This document shows, one piece after another, positions 8,397-17,115 of a stretch of 64,000 nucleotides of DNA. The DNA lies in NCBI RefSeq assembly GCF_026241095.1, contig NZ_JAPFGB010000019.1, positions 1 through 64,000 of the forward strand, given 5' to 3'. How positions within the stretch are numbered: position 1 is the stretch's first letter; every line of letters begins with the position of its first letter. The position numbers were made by a program, and so were the translations under genes. The stretch is from Saccharopolyspora sp. NFXS83 (GTDB lineage: Bacteria; Actinomycetota; Actinomycetes; Mycobacteriales; Pseudonocardiaceae). The notes under the pieces are model-generated. The model did not search any database, was not told where the DNA came from, and saw only the letters and a program-made list of their open reading frames with translations.

Positions 8397-9457
8397 GAAC
8401 TCTCCTCCCACTGCTGGGCCGTGGCGTATCCGGCCAGCTCGTCCGGGTCGAACGGGCCGCGGTCGGTGACCACGGTGGTCACGAACCGCGGCGGTGTCAC
8501 GTCGAACGCCGGGTAGTGCCCGCGCACCCGCTCGCTCGCGGTGCGCCGCCCCAGCGTGTGCAGCACGTCGTCGCCGTCGCGGTACTCGATCGGCACGTCG
8601 GCCGCGGTCGGCGCTTTCGGGTCGGGGCCGTGGCACAACGCGTGGAACGGCACCCCGAAGGCGTGCGCGGCCACCGCCAGCTGCAACGTGCCCACCTTGT
8701 TGATCACGTGCCCGTCGAGGGTGACCCGGTCGCTGGCGGTGACCAGCGCGTCCACTTCGCCGCCGCTGAACAGCGAGGCGCCCATGCCGTCGGTGACCAG
8801 CGTCGTGGGCACCCCCATCTCGGCGAGGGTCTCCGCGGTCAACCGGGCGCCCTGCAGGTAGGGGCGTGTCTCGGTGCAGAAGAACGACAGCCGCTTGCCC
8901 GCGCGCAACGCGGCGGCGACCGTCTCGGTCAGGTACAGATCACCCCAGCAGTGGGTCAGGACGCGGCCCTCGTCGGGCAGCAGCGCCGCGGCGGCCACGC
9001 CCATCGCCCGGCTGCGGCCCCGGTAGTCGGCGTCCCCGGCGTGCGCCCCGGCCAGTGCGGCGGCGGCCAGCTGCTCGGGGGAGTCCTCGGCGCGGTCCCG
9101 CTCGGCCTCGACCGCGTCGAGCACCCAGGACACCGCGATCCGCTGGTGGTCGTTGGTGGGGCGGGTGGCGATGAGCCGTTCGGCGGCCTCGGCCAGCCGC
9201 AGCCGCAGCTGCCGGGGTTCGTCGGCGGCGGCCTGGCGCGCGGCCAGCGCCATCCCCCACAGCGCGGCGAAGTACGGCCCGCTGGACTGGGTGACCATGT
9301 CCTCGATGGCGCGGGCGACCTCGTCGACGGTGCGCGCGTGCACCCAGGTCCGCTCGAACGGGAACACCCTGCGGTCGAGCAGGTGCACCCCGTCGTCGCA
9401 GAGCCGCACGCTGTCGGCCAGCACCGGCGAACCGGCCGGTTCGGTGATCAACACCAT
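8393..9457 (-). CDS. mtnA: S-methyl-5-thioribose-1-phosphate isomerase
   Basis: 354-residue member of the eIF2B-alpha-like family, expected to isomerise methylthioribose-1-phosphate to methylthioribulose-1-phosphate. Family features: L-T-H-C-W-G-D-L (active-site Cys region), T-E-T-R-P-Y-L-Q-G-A-R, V-T-D-G-M-G (catalytic Asp) and V-I-N-K-V-G-T. It is more divergent than the other mtn genes, but the position at the head of the mtn operon makes the assignment firm. The RBS AAAGGA lies 6 nt upstream. A TATCCT -10-like box lies about 45 nt upstream. No SAM riboswitch fold was recognised in the 129-bp upstream gap. Confidence 0.88.
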   Translation of the reverse strand: MVLITEPAGSPVLADSVRLCDDGVHLLDRRVFPFERTWVHARTVDEVARAIEDMVTQSSGPYFAALWGMALAARQAAADEPRQLRLRLAEAAERLIATRPTNDHQRIAVSWVLDAVEAERDRAEDSPEQLAAAALAGAHAGDADYRGRSRAMGVAAAALLPDEGRVLTHCWGDLYLTETVAAALRAGKRLSFFCTETRPYLQGARLTAETLAEMGVPTTLVTDGMGASLFSGGEVDALVTASDRVTLDGHVINKVGTLQLAVAAHAFGVPFHALCHGPDPKAPTAADVPIEYRDGDDVLHTLGRRTASERVRGHYPAFDVTPPRFVTTVVTDRGPFDPDELAGYATAQQWEESS

Positions 9458-9586
9458 CAGTGTCCTTTGTGGATTTTCAGGGACGGGCGACGGACTAGGA
9501 TACTGAGCCGATCCCGCTGCGGCGCAACGCCTTCCAGATTCCGGGACTCGGACATGCGCATGTGTTCCCGCGATCAGGCGGCGACG

Positions 9587-10375
9587 TCACCGGGCGGTGC
9601 CGATCACCACGGTCGCCGCCACGTCCGGGTCGGTGACGATCCGCGCGTCCAACCCGTGCTCGGTGACCGCCGCGGCCGTCCGCGGCGCCTGCCCGGTGCT
9701 CGTCTCGATCAACACCACGCCCCCGGCCGCCAGCAGGCCCGGCGCGGCAGCCGCGACGCGGCGGTGCACGGCCAGCCCGTCGGCGCCACCGTCGAGCGCC
9801 ACCCGCGGCTCGTGGTCGCGGGCCTCCGGCGGCATCATCGCGATCCGCTCCGTCGGCACGTACGGGGCGTTGACCGCCAGCACGTCGACCCGGCCCCGCA
9901 CCGACTCCGGCAACGCCGAGCCCAGATCGCCCGCGTGCACCCGATCAACCGGCAGGTTCCGCCGCGCGCACCGCACCGCCGCCGCATCGACGTCGGCCGC
10001 GTGCACCACGGCCCCGGGCACTTCCGCGGCCACCACCGCACCCACCGCGCCACTGCCGCAGCACAGGTCGACCACCACCGGCGCCGAACCCGCCGCGCGC
10101 GCCGCGATCACCGCGCGCCGCGCCAGGAACTCGGTGCGCCGCCGCGGCACGAACACCCCCGGCTCCACCACGATGCGCAGGCCCCAGAACTCCGCCCAGC
10201 CCAGCACCAGCTCCAACGGCAGCCCCGACGCCCGCCGCGCCACCGACTCCTCCAGCTGTTCGGCCGTGGCGGCGGCCCGCAGCAACAGCCGCGCCTCGTC
10301 TTCGGCGAACACGCAACCGGCGGCCCGCAACCGGGCCACGACCTGCTCGAACGAGGCGACCTGCGACAACGGCAC
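9587..10375 (-). CDS. PrmC-related protein N5-glutamine methyltransferase
   Basis: 262-residue SAM-dependent methyltransferase of the HemK/PrmC-related group (TIGR03704-like). An N-terminal helical domain is followed by the Rossmann SAM-binding motif V-V-D-L-C-C-G-S-G-A and V-V-H-A-A-D-V-D. The catalytic N-P-P-Y of true PrmC is N-A-P-Y here, which is characteristic of this paralogous group whose substrate is unknown. GTG 10375 is chosen because GGGGAAGG precedes it by 5 nt and similarity starts there; upstream sequence in frame is low-complexity. It overlaps the putative 3' part of the proline-rich gene in another frame. Confidence 0.87.
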   Translation of the reverse strand: MPLSQVASFEQVVARLRAAGCVFAEDEARLLLRAAATAEQLEESVARRASGLPLELVLGWAEFWGLRIVVEPGVFVPRRRTEFLARRAVIAARAAGSAPVVVDLCCGSGAVGAVVAAEVPGAVVHAADVDAAAVRCARRNLPVDRVHAGDLGSALPESVRGRVDVLAVNAPYVPTERIAMMPPEARDHEPRVALDGGADGLAVHRRVAAAAPGLLAAGGVVLIETSTGQAPRTAAAVTEHGLDARIVTDPDVAATVVIGTAR

Positions 10376-11111
10376 CGAACCCTTCCCCGCCTCCGCCCGC
10401 GGACACCACACGCGAGCAGGCCCGACCTGGGCGGCGACACCGTACCGGATGCGGCCTGCCGCACCCGTCGCCGGACGGCACCCGAACACGGCCACGCCGA
10501 GGCGGACCGGCGGCTCCCCGGAACAGGGCCGGACATACGACGACGCGGCGCTTCTTCGGCGGATCCTTGCGCAGCAGATCCGGGCCGATGATGCGGCGCA
10601 CCACGCGGCGGGCGATGCTGCGCCGCCGCACCGGCTGCTGCGCAGCGGCGGCGGGCCGCGCCTGCGGCGCCACCGGAGCCGGCGCGGCATCCGGGATCGG
10701 CACCACCGGCTCGGCCGGAGCAGCGGTCGGGGCCACCGGCGTCAAGTCGGCGACCGTGCCTTGCGGGGATCTCCGCGCCGCCGGTTCGGCGGTCGCGGCA
10801 CGCGCGGTGGGCGGGTCCGGGTTGAGCCGCTTGGCGAACTCCGGCCGCTCGTCCCGGATCGCCGGGATGTAGGGCTGGGTCACCTCGACTCGATCCGGCC
10901 GCGGCACCGCCGGCTCCGAACGCGGCAGGAAGTCCTCCGGCCGTGCCGTGGCGCCTTGCGGGGTAGCGGGCGGGGCCGGCGCCGCATCGACGGGCAATTC
11001 TCCGACGAAGCGAGTGGTCACGGGCCCGGAGTCAGGCCGCGAACGGTCCTGCTGCTCGGGCGAGACCGCCGGCTGGAACCAGGGGCGAACTAGATCGTCT
11101 TGAACAGTCAT
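9945..11111 (-). CDS. Hypothetical proline/alanine-rich protein, 3' end uncertain
   Basis: From ATG 11111 the first roughly 190 residues look like a real protein: M-T-V-Q-D-D-L-V-R-P-W-F, a Pro/Ala-rich low-complexity middle, then a basic amphipathic stretch R-R-S-I-A-R-R-V-V-R-R-I-I-G-P and K-D-P-P-K-K-R-R around position 10560. Beyond that the composition becomes Gly/Arg-rich and frame-shadow-like, and the frame runs 430 bp into the PrmC-related gene on the same strand. No stop occurs in any minus frame between about 10560 and 10376. A 3' frameshift or an assembly error is therefore likely. I do not recognise a family; the layout loosely recalls proline-rich N-termini of MinD/ESX-associated proteins. 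Confidence 0.5.
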   Translation of the reverse strand: MTVQDDLVRPWFQPAVSPEQQDRSRPDSGPVTTRFVGELPVDAAPAPPATPQGATARPEDFLPRSEPAVPRPDRVEVTQPYIPAIRDERPEFAKRLNPDPPTARAATAEPAARRSPQGTVADLTPVAPTAAPAEPVVPIPDAAPAPVAPQARPAAAAQQPVRRRSIARRVVRRIIGPDLLRKDPPKKRRVVVCPALFRGAAGPPRRGRVRVPSGDGCGRPHPVRCRRPGRACSRVVSAGGGGEGFGAVVAGRLVRAGRGPVAGRRLRVRRRRGAAVAAGRRHGRTAGGVGGAAGVGAAVGAGAGLGGVLGPAHRGGAGGVRAAAAHRVPGAARGDRGARGGFGAGGGRPVLRQWRGGCGGGRGSARGRGARGRRRCGGGAVRAAEPAG

Positions 11112-11151
11112 CCGTATCGACTCTGCGGGGAGCAAACGGCCAGTACCACCA

Positions 11152-11198
11152 GTGGGTGACCCACCAGCGGATCAGACCCTACCGGTAACGGACCGGTA
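11152..11198 (-). promoter_or_regulatory. Nested palindromes and -10 box upstream of the proline-rich gene
   Basis: Two perfect inverted repeats flank a TAGGGT -10-like box (11176-11181, minus strand). One is GTGGGTGACCCAC at 11152-11164; the other is TACCGGT (11180-11186) with ACCGGTA (11192-11198). The arrangement looks like a regulated promoter. The regulator is unknown. Confidence 0.45.
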
Positions 11199-11348
11199 AA
11201 GCACCACCCGAGTGGGCGCGAAATGTGGGTGAGCCACCGCGCACCGTCACCGCCAGTGCGCGACATCGCGCTCAACTGCGACGATCAGCCCGGCCGCTAG
11301 GGCCGAAGGCGGGATGCGTTCCCCGCCACACCCCACCCGCTCGTCGCC

Positions 11349-11407
11349 GACCGTGAGCACGAACACCGACCTCAGGCCGCGGATCCGGCGAATTCGTGCT
11401 CACGGTC
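11349..11407 (-). terminator. 15-bp inverted repeat downstream of the beta-helix glycosidase
   Basis: 11349-11363 is perfectly complementary to 11393-11407, with a 29-nt loop. It lies about 150 bp after the stop of the minus-strand secreted protein. It could act as a terminator, mRNA-stabilising element or binding site; there is no clear U-tract. Confidence 0.45.
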
Positions 11408-11557
11408 AGTGGCGACGCACGGCCCCAGCCTCGCCCCGCAGCCCGTCCGCACAAGCCACCACAACCGCTGCGTGCCCGGCACGGCGAACCGCTCGCACGA
11501 GGCGAACCCGCTGGGAAGCGACCACCCGGCCGACCCCGACATCGGCCCGAAGCGAGA

Positions 11558-13348
11558 TCAGCGCGGCGAAGGCCAAGTGCCGCACGGCCACGTGCCGTCC
11601 CAGCCGCTGTTGCCCTCGCCGAGGCGAACGTCGAACGCGCCCGCCTCCGGGCAGTTGTACACACCCGCCGCGCCCACCGACTCCGCGACGACGTTGCGCA
11701 GCTCCGCCGAACCGACGGTCTCGGCCTGCACGACCACGGTGCCCACTCCGCGCAGCGCCGCCCCGTCAACGGTGACACCGCGGACCTCGTGGCCCTGCCC
11801 ACCGCCGGAGACGAACTCGAACACCCCGTACGGGCTGTCGGTGGCGGTGGTGTCGCTGATCAGCACCTCGGCGTCGACCGGCGAGTCGAACGCGTCGACG
11901 CGCAACGCCCCCATCGGGTGCTGCCAGTTCGGGTTCATCGCACCCGTGCGCACCAGCTCGTTGCCCTCGACGGTGATCGTGTCCTGCAACGGGAAGAACG
12001 GATCGCCGAACGCCTGGTTGGAGACGGCGATCCCGCTGCCCAGCGCGTTGGTGTCGGCCACCAGGTTGTCGCGCACCACCAGATCGGTGCCGCCGTAGAG
12101 CGCGATGCCGTTGGCCAGGTTCGGCGCCACCACCGTGTTGCCGGTGAACTCGCTGCCGCTGTTGGGCGCGTTCAGCGACCACATCGCCAGCGCGTCGTCA
12201 CCGGTGTTGCGCAGGAAGTTGCCGCGCACCCGCACCCGGTTCGCCGACCCGTTGAGGTTGAGCCCGTCGGCGGTGGTGTCCAGGATCCGGTTGCCCTCGA
12301 CCAGCAGGTCGTCGTTGTCGCCGGTCAGCCACAACCCGACCTTCAAGTGCTGCAACCACAACCCGGTGACCTCCGAACCGGCGCCGAGGCTGCCGTTGAC
12401 GAAGTTGTCCGGCGAATCGTCGACCCGGTCGGTGACCTCACCGATCACCGCGAAGTCCCGCAGCCGGACCCCGCCGACCGCCTCGGTCTGATCGATCAGG
12501 TGCGAGCTCAGCAGCACCGACCGCCACGGCCCGGCACCGGTGATCGCGACCTGGTCCACCGCCAGCGGCGTGTCGATGCGGAACCGGCCCTCCGGCACCC
12601 ACACCTCGCCGCCCGCGGACCTGGCCTGCTCGATCGCGGAGGTGAACGCCTGCGCCGAATCCGCGGCGCCGGTGGGGTCGGCACCGGCGCCGAGCACCGA
12701 CACCGAGCCCTCCGGCGCGGGCGGGGCGGGCGCGACCTGCTCGAAGTCGGCGACGTCGACCGTGTACGACGACACCGATTCCGGCTCCAGCCGCACCGTG
12801 TCCCCAGCGTGCACGTCCCGGCCCAGCAGCAGCCGCGCGTGGTCGAACAGGTGGTGGGTCTCGGATCCGACGATGTCCGGGGTGTCGAGGTAGGAGTACT
12901 CGCTGGTGACCTGCAGCGCGTCCTCCACCCGCTGCCCGTTGACCGACACCGCCACCGAACCGCTCGTCCCGTCGGGCACGTTGCCGGACACCGTCACCGC
13001 GTTCGCGTCGGCGCCGACGGTGAACTCCACGTACTGACCGGGCCCCTCCAAGGTCACCGCGCGCCGCCCCGAGGCCTCCGAGGCGAGGCTGCCCTGGGTG
13101 AGGTCGGGGCCGATCGCGGTGCCGTTGGTGGCGGCGTCCTCGGCCTCCATCGACACGAACGGGGTCTGCGCGCCCGCGCGCGGTGCCGCCGCGGCCGGAG
13201 CGGTCGGCGCCGGCCGCGGCGCGGCGGACGGTGCTGGGGCAACGGTGAACGCGACGGCGCCGGCGACGACGATCGTGGCCGCGGCCACCGCGGTGCAGCG
13301 GCACCACCACGGACCGCGTGCGGGGGGGAGCAGGTCGGGGTTTCGCAC
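11558..13348 (-). CDS. Secreted CBM plus right-handed beta-helix protein (GH87 mycodextranase-like)
   Basis: 596-residue exported protein. A hydrophobic signal segment (about residues 20-45) with an Ala/Pro-rich linker is followed by a carbohydrate-binding-module-like domain (about 62-190; S-M-E-A-E-D-A-A-T-N-G, Q-Y-V-E-F-T). Next comes a pectate-lyase-like parallel beta-helix (from V-L-G-A-G-A-D-P-T-G-A-A-D onwards) with G-E-V-W-V-P-E-G-R-F and the conserved turn N-T-G-D-D-A-L-A-M-W-S. That turn resembles alpha-1,3-glucanases (GH87), so an extracellular alpha-glucanase acting on fungal or plant polysaccharide is likely; the exact substrate is inferred. GTG 13348 has AAGGAAG 5 nt upstream. 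Confidence 0.82.
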   Translation of the reverse strand: MRNPDLLPPARGPWWCRCTAVAAATIVVAGAVAFTVAPAPSAAPRPAPTAPAAAAPRAGAQTPFVSMEAEDAATNGTAIGPDLTQGSLASEASGRRAVTLEGPGQYVEFTVGADANAVTVSGNVPDGTSGSVAVSVNGQRVEDALQVTSEYSYLDTPDIVGSETHHLFDHARLLLGRDVHAGDTVRLEPESVSSYTVDVADFEQVAPAPPAPEGSVSVLGAGADPTGAADSAQAFTSAIEQARSAGGEVWVPEGRFRIDTPLAVDQVAITGAGPWRSVLLSSHLIDQTEAVGGVRLRDFAVIGEVTDRVDDSPDNFVNGSLGAGSEVTGLWLQHLKVGLWLTGDNDDLLVEGNRILDTTADGLNLNGSANRVRVRGNFLRNTGDDALAMWSLNAPNSGSEFTGNTVVAPNLANGIALYGGTDLVVRDNLVADTNALGSGIAVSNQAFGDPFFPLQDTITVEGNELVRTGAMNPNWQHPMGALRVDAFDSPVDAEVLISDTTATDSPYGVFEFVSGGGQGHEVRGVTVDGAALRGVGTVVVQAETVGSAELRNVVAESVGAAGVYNCPEAGAFDVRLGEGNSGWDGTWPCGTWPSPR

Positions 13349-13567
13349 AGCACTTCCTTCACATCGGGCAGGGCGGGGGCCGGGCGGCGAGAAGACCGCT
13401 CACCAGCCTGAAAGCGCTCACACGGTAGGACCGGAACGCCCCCGCGCAGCCCCGATGGCAAGATCACGACAGGCCGGGCGGCTCCGCGTGCAGCAGCGGC
13501 ACCCGCACGGCCCGCCGCCGCACGCCGCAGGTGCCGCCGACCCGCCCGCGATTACCCGGCGGCGCGG

Positions 13568-14350
13568 TCACGCCGGGACGTGGTGCACGACGTCGGCACC
13601 CATCGCCAACGGCCAGTGCTCCGCGCGCGAACGCACGTCCGCCGCCCTCGACCGCAGCCCGTCGGCCTCGGCGTCGTCGGCGGCGCGCCCGGCCTGGCGC
13701 TCCAGGAACCCCGCGAAGTCGTGCTGCTGATCGCGGTGCCACCCCGTCTGGTCCTCGTGCAGCAGCCCGAGCGGACGGGTGCCGACCTCGGCGGGATAGG
13801 TCTTGGCCAGCCGCCACGCCAACCGCGCGCACGCCAGCGCGTCGGCGGCCGAGTCGTGCGCGGCGTCGAGCCGCACCCGGTAGTGCTCGCACAGCGCACC
13901 CAATGTCCGCTTGCCCTTGCGGTAGCGGTCCAGGCGCTTGTCCAGGCAGCGCGGATCCACCACCGGTCCGGTCAACGCCAGCTCGCGGTGGTGGTGGCGC
14001 CGCAGTTCGCTGGTGAGCAGGGACAGGTCGAACGGCGCGTTGAACACGCACAGCGGAACCGACGCGTCCCACGCCGCGGTGAGCGCCTCGGTGATCTCGG
14101 CGGTCACCTCCGCGGCGTCGCGGCCGTGCTCGCGGGCGTGCTCGGTGCTGATCCCGTGGACCTCGGCGGCTTCCGCGGGGATCTCCACCCCGGGATCGGC
14201 CAGCCACGTGCGCACCCGCGGCGCCGCACCTGGCCGGATCGAGATCAAGGTGCCGGTGACGATGCGGTCGGTGTCGGTGTCGGTGCCGGTGGTTTCCAAG
14301 TCGAAGGCCAGCAGCGGCCCATCGGCCCAGGACGACGCGGAGTTGGTCAT
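13568..14350 (-). CDS. DnaQ-like 3'-5' exonuclease
   Basis: 260-residue DEDDh exonuclease, similar to the epsilon subunit of DNA polymerase III. Exo I is F-D-L-E-T-T-G near the N-terminus, Exo II is V-F-N-A-P-F-D-L-S, and Exo III is H-D-S-A-A-D-A (His and Asp). It is followed by a C-terminal extension of about 80 residues. ATG 14350 has no Shine-Dalgarno box, but TACGGT at 14357-14362 lies 6 nt upstream, so a leaderless mRNA is likely. Stand-alone DnaQ-like nucleases of this length are common in actinobacteria and act in DNA or RNA processing; the exact role is not determinable. Confidence 0.9.
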   Translation of the reverse strand: MTNSASSWADGPLLAFDLETTGTDTDTDRIVTGTLISIRPGAAPRVRTWLADPGVEIPAEAAEVHGISTEHAREHGRDAAEVTAEITEALTAAWDASVPLCVFNAPFDLSLLTSELRRHHHRELALTGPVVDPRCLDKRLDRYRKGKRTLGALCEHYRVRLDAAHDSAADALACARLAWRLAKTYPAEVGTRPLGLLHEDQTGWHRDQQHDFAGFLERQAGRAADDAEADGLRSRAADVRSRAEHWPLAMGADVVHHVPA

Positions 14351-14481
14351 GATCGAACCGTATCGAGATCCACCGACGCGTCCACCCGCCGCGCCAGGCG
14401 GCGAACGATCGGCGCGGCCCGGTGCCCGGCCGTGGCTAGAGTCGATCGCGCAACTCGCGCACCGCGAAGGAGATCCACATC

Positions 14482-15921
14482 GTGACCGACCCGCTCGCCA
14501 CCACCACGTCCGGACGGGTCCGCGGGCACCACCGCGGCGGGGTCGCGCGGTTCCACGCCGTGCCCTACGCCGCCGCGCCCGTCGGGGAACTGCGCTTCGC
14601 CGCGCCGCGCCCGGCACCGGCCTGGGACGGGGTGCGCGACGCCGCGCGGCCGGGCCCGATCGCACCGCAAGCGGTCGGCGCCGACCTCCCCGAGCTCGAC
14701 ACCGCCGTGCTGCGCGGACCGGCCTGGGACGGCGGGCACGACTACCTGACCGTCGACGTCAGCACCCCCGATCCCGGCGCCGGTGGGCTGCCGGTGCTGG
14801 TGTTCGTGCACGGCGGCGCGTTCGTCGGCGGCACCGGGTCGGCGGCCCTCTACGACGGCACCGCGTTCGCGCGTTCGGGGGTGGTGCTGGTGACCGTCAA
14901 CTACCGGCTCGGCGCGGAAGGGTTCGCGCCGATCGGGGCGACCAACGTGGGCCTGCGCGACCAGCTCGCCGCGCTGCGCTGGGTGCGGGAGAACGCCGCC
15001 GCGTTCGGCGGCGACCCCGGCAACGTCACCGTCTTCGGCCAGTCCTCCGGGGCGATGAGCATCGCCGACCTGCTCGGGTCCCCGCTGCTGGCGGGTTCGG
15101 TGGACCGGGCGATCGTGCAGAGCGGGCACACCGGCATGACCCGCGGCCCCGCGGCGGGCAGGCTGCTGACCGACGCGCTCGCGCAACGACTGTCGATCCC
15201 CGCCACCGCCGAGGCGTTCCGCGGCGTCGAACCGGAACGGCTGCTGGCCGCCCAGACCGCGCTGTCGGCACCCGGTCAAGGCCCGGACCTGCGCGATGAG
15301 CACGGCCACGACCCGAGCTTCGGGCTCAGCGCTTTCCTGCCCGTGCACGGCGACGACGTGCTGCCGGTACCGCCGGGTGAGGCGATCGCCGCGGGCGGCG
15401 CCACCGGAGTGGACCTGCTGGTGAGCACCTGCCGCGACGAGATGTCGCTGTACCTGGCTCCGACGGGCGCCACCGACGCCCTCACCGACGAGCAGGCCGT
15501 GGCCGCGCTCGCCGCGTCCCACCCGGACCCGGCCGAGGCTCTCAAGCCCTACGGGCTGGGGCAGCGGCCCGCGGGGACCGTGCTCACCGAGGCGCTGACG
15601 GACCTGGTGTTCCGGCTTCCCGCCCGCGATTTCGCCGCGCGCCACCGCGACGCGGGCGGGCACACCCACGTCGCCGAGTTCACCTGGCCCTCGCCCCGCT
15701 TCGACGGGCGGCTCGGCGCGTGCCACGGTCTGGAGCTGCCGTTCGTGTTCCACAACCTCGACGTCGCCACCGGCCCGCGGGGCCTGCTCGGCGAAGCGCC
15801 CGACGTGGAGCTCGCCGACGCGCTGCACCGGGCGTGGGTGTCGTTCGCGGCCACCGGCGACCCCGGCTGGCCCGATCACCACGACGACCACGTGTTCATC
15901 GCCGGACCCGAGACCGCCTGA
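14482..15921 (+). CDS. Type-B carboxylesterase
   Basis: 479-residue alpha/beta hydrolase of the carboxylesterase/lipase type-B family. Visible features: F-V-H-G-G-A-F oxyanion-hole motif, nucleophile Ser188 in F-G-Q-S-S-G-A (family consensus G-E-S-A-G; Gln replaces Glu), and an active-site histidine in A-C-H-G-L-E-L-P-F near the C-terminus. No signal peptide, so cytoplasmic. The start is GTG 14482 with AAGGAG 9 nt upstream. A TAGAGT box about 45 nt upstream may be the -10. The substrate is unknown. Confidence 0.9.
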   Translation: MTDPLATTTSGRVRGHHRGGVARFHAVPYAAAPVGELRFAAPRPAPAWDGVRDAARPGPIAPQAVGADLPELDTAVLRGPAWDGGHDYLTVDVSTPDPGAGGLPVLVFVHGGAFVGGTGSAALYDGTAFARSGVVLVTVNYRLGAEGFAPIGATNVGLRDQLAALRWVRENAAAFGGDPGNVTVFGQSSGAMSIADLLGSPLLAGSVDRAIVQSGHTGMTRGPAAGRLLTDALAQRLSIPATAEAFRGVEPERLLAAQTALSAPGQGPDLRDEHGHDPSFGLSAFLPVHGDDVLPVPPGEAIAAGGATGVDLLVSTCRDEMSLYLAPTGATDALTDEQAVAALAASHPDPAEALKPYGLGQRPAGTVLTEALTDLVFRLPARDFAARHRDAGGHTHVAEFTWPSPRFDGRLGACHGLELPFVFHNLDVATGPRGLLGEAPDVELADALHRAWVSFAATGDPGWPDHHDDHVFIAGPETA

Positions 15922-15943
15922 GCGGACGCCGAGACGGTGGCCT

Positions 15944-15977
15944 CCTGGTGCCGGACGCCGCTCGGTCGGGCACCAGG
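15944..15977. terminator. Bidirectional hairpin between converging genes
   Basis: CCTGGTGCC at 15944-15952 pairs with GGCACCAGG at 15969-15977 (9 bp, 16-nt loop). It lies between the carboxylesterase stop (15921) and the SDR stop on the other strand (15992). Confidence 0.5.
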
Positions 15978-15991
15978 GCAGCGCTGCGCCG

Positions 15992-16726
15992 CTACTGGGC
16001 GCTGGCCGCGGGGCGCACCACGATCTCGTTGACGTCGACCTCGGCTGGCCGGGTGATGGCGAACGCGATGGCGTCCGCGATCGCCTCCGCCGGTAGGGCC
16101 ACCGACCGGTAGGCCTTCATGGCCTCGCGGGCGCGCGGATCGGAGAGGGAGTCGGCGAGTTCGGATTCGGTGACGCCGGGGGAGACGACGGTGACCTTGA
16201 TGTCACCGGGCGATTCCTGGCGCAGCCCCTCGGAAACGGCGCGCACGGCGAACTTCGTGGCGCTGTAGACCGCGGAGGTCGGCACCACTTCGTAGGCGCC
16301 GACCGACGCGACGTTCACGAACTGCCCGCCGCCCTGCTCGCGCATGATCGGCAGCGCGGCGGCGATGCCGTGGAGCACGCCGCGCACGTTGACGTCGATC
16401 ATCCGATCCCACTCGTCGAACTTGAGCTCGTGCAACGGCGACAGCGGCATCACTCCCGCGTTGTTGACCACCACGTCCACCCGCCCGTAGTGGTCCCGCG
16501 CCGCGGACATGAAGGCCCGCACCTCGGCGGCGTCGGTGACGTCGAGCCGCTGGAACGCCGCCGTGCCGCCGGCGGCGGTGATCTCCCCGCTCAGCGCGTC
16601 GAGGCGGTCGGTGCGCCGCGCTCCGAGGAACACGTGGTGCCCGTCGGCGGCGAGGCGCCGTGCGGTGGCCTCGCCGATGCCGCTGCTCGCCCCGGTGACC
16701 GCGACGACTTTCGGTGCGCCCGTCAT
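15992..16726 (-). CDS. SDR-family oxidoreductase
   Basis: 244-residue classical short-chain dehydrogenase. It shows the NAD(P)-binding T-G-A-S-S-G-I-G, N-N-A-G-V, catalytic Ser in V-A-S-V-G and the Y-S-A-T-K active-site pair. An Arg pair (G-A-R-R) after beta2 suggests NADP preference. ATG 16726 overlaps the upstream small gene by 4 bp (ATGA), so the two form an operon. That operon diverges from an MmyB-type regulator at 17116, a common arrangement for inducible redox genes. Confidence 0.92.
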   Translation of the reverse strand: MTGAPKVVAVTGASSGIGEATARRLAADGHHVFLGARRTDRLDALSGEITAAGGTAAFQRLDVTDAAEVRAFMSAARDHYGRVDVVVNNAGVMPLSPLHELKFDEWDRMIDVNVRGVLHGIAAALPIMREQGGGQFVNVASVGAYEVVPTSAVYSATKFAVRAVSEGLRQESPGDIKVTVVSPGVTESELADSLSDPRAREAMKAYRSVALPAEAIADAIAFAITRPAEVDVNEIVVRPAASAQ

Positions 16727-16986
16727 GCCCGCTCCTCCCGGTGGAGCACGAGGTGCTCATGGTGGAGCACGCCGTCGCGGACGTCTCCCGTGGCGGTGAA
16801 ACCGGTGTCGTCGACGTAGTCGAGGTGGTCACCGGTCACGGTGTAGCGGCCGGTGTAGGCGCTGCGCCGCGCACCGCGCGCTTCGTCGTAGCGCCCGTCG
16901 GCGCGCAATTCCTGCCGGATGTGGCCGTCGGCGGTGACCCAGGTGCCCACCACGTCGGCGTCCGGCCGGTCTGTCGCTGTGCTCAT
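16723..16986 (-). CDS. Atu4866-domain small protein
   Basis: 87-residue protein that matches the small Atu4866-like family: V-V-G-T-W-V-T-A-D-G-H-I-R-Q-E-L, then G-R-Y-D-E-A-R-G, Y-T-G-R-Y, and a C-terminal D-D-T-G-F-T-A-T-G. The family forms a small lipocalin-like beta barrel of unknown function. It often sits beside SDR or quinone-type oxidoreductases, as here, where it precedes and overlaps the SDR by 4 bp. Confidence 0.82.
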   Translation of the reverse strand: MSTATDRPDADVVGTWVTADGHIRQELRADGRYDEARGARRSAYTGRYTVTGDHLDYVDDTGFTATGDVRDGVLHHEHLVLHREERA

Positions 16987-17115
16987 CGTTCATCCTCGCT
17001 CGCTGTGGTGCTTCGAGTTCGAGCTTCGGCGACCGGCGCCGCTCCCGGCAGGACCCGCCGTGGCGGGGTGCGCCGCACCCACCCGGTGGCCGCGGCATCG
17101 CCCTAGGCTGAGGGC

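Larger units (their letters stand above)
11112..11557. other. 446-bp intergenic region, no gene seen
   Basis: I find no convincing coding sequence here. It holds the nested palindromes near the proline-rich gene and a perfect 15-bp inverted repeat (11349-11363 and 11393-11407, 29-nt loop), the likely terminator of the secreted glycosidase. Confidence 0.6.

Noticed and set aside
9458-9586. Possible SAM or other riboswitch before the mtn operon
   Set aside because: I could not find a recognisable conserved riboswitch core; only a simple -10-like box and ribosome site are visible.
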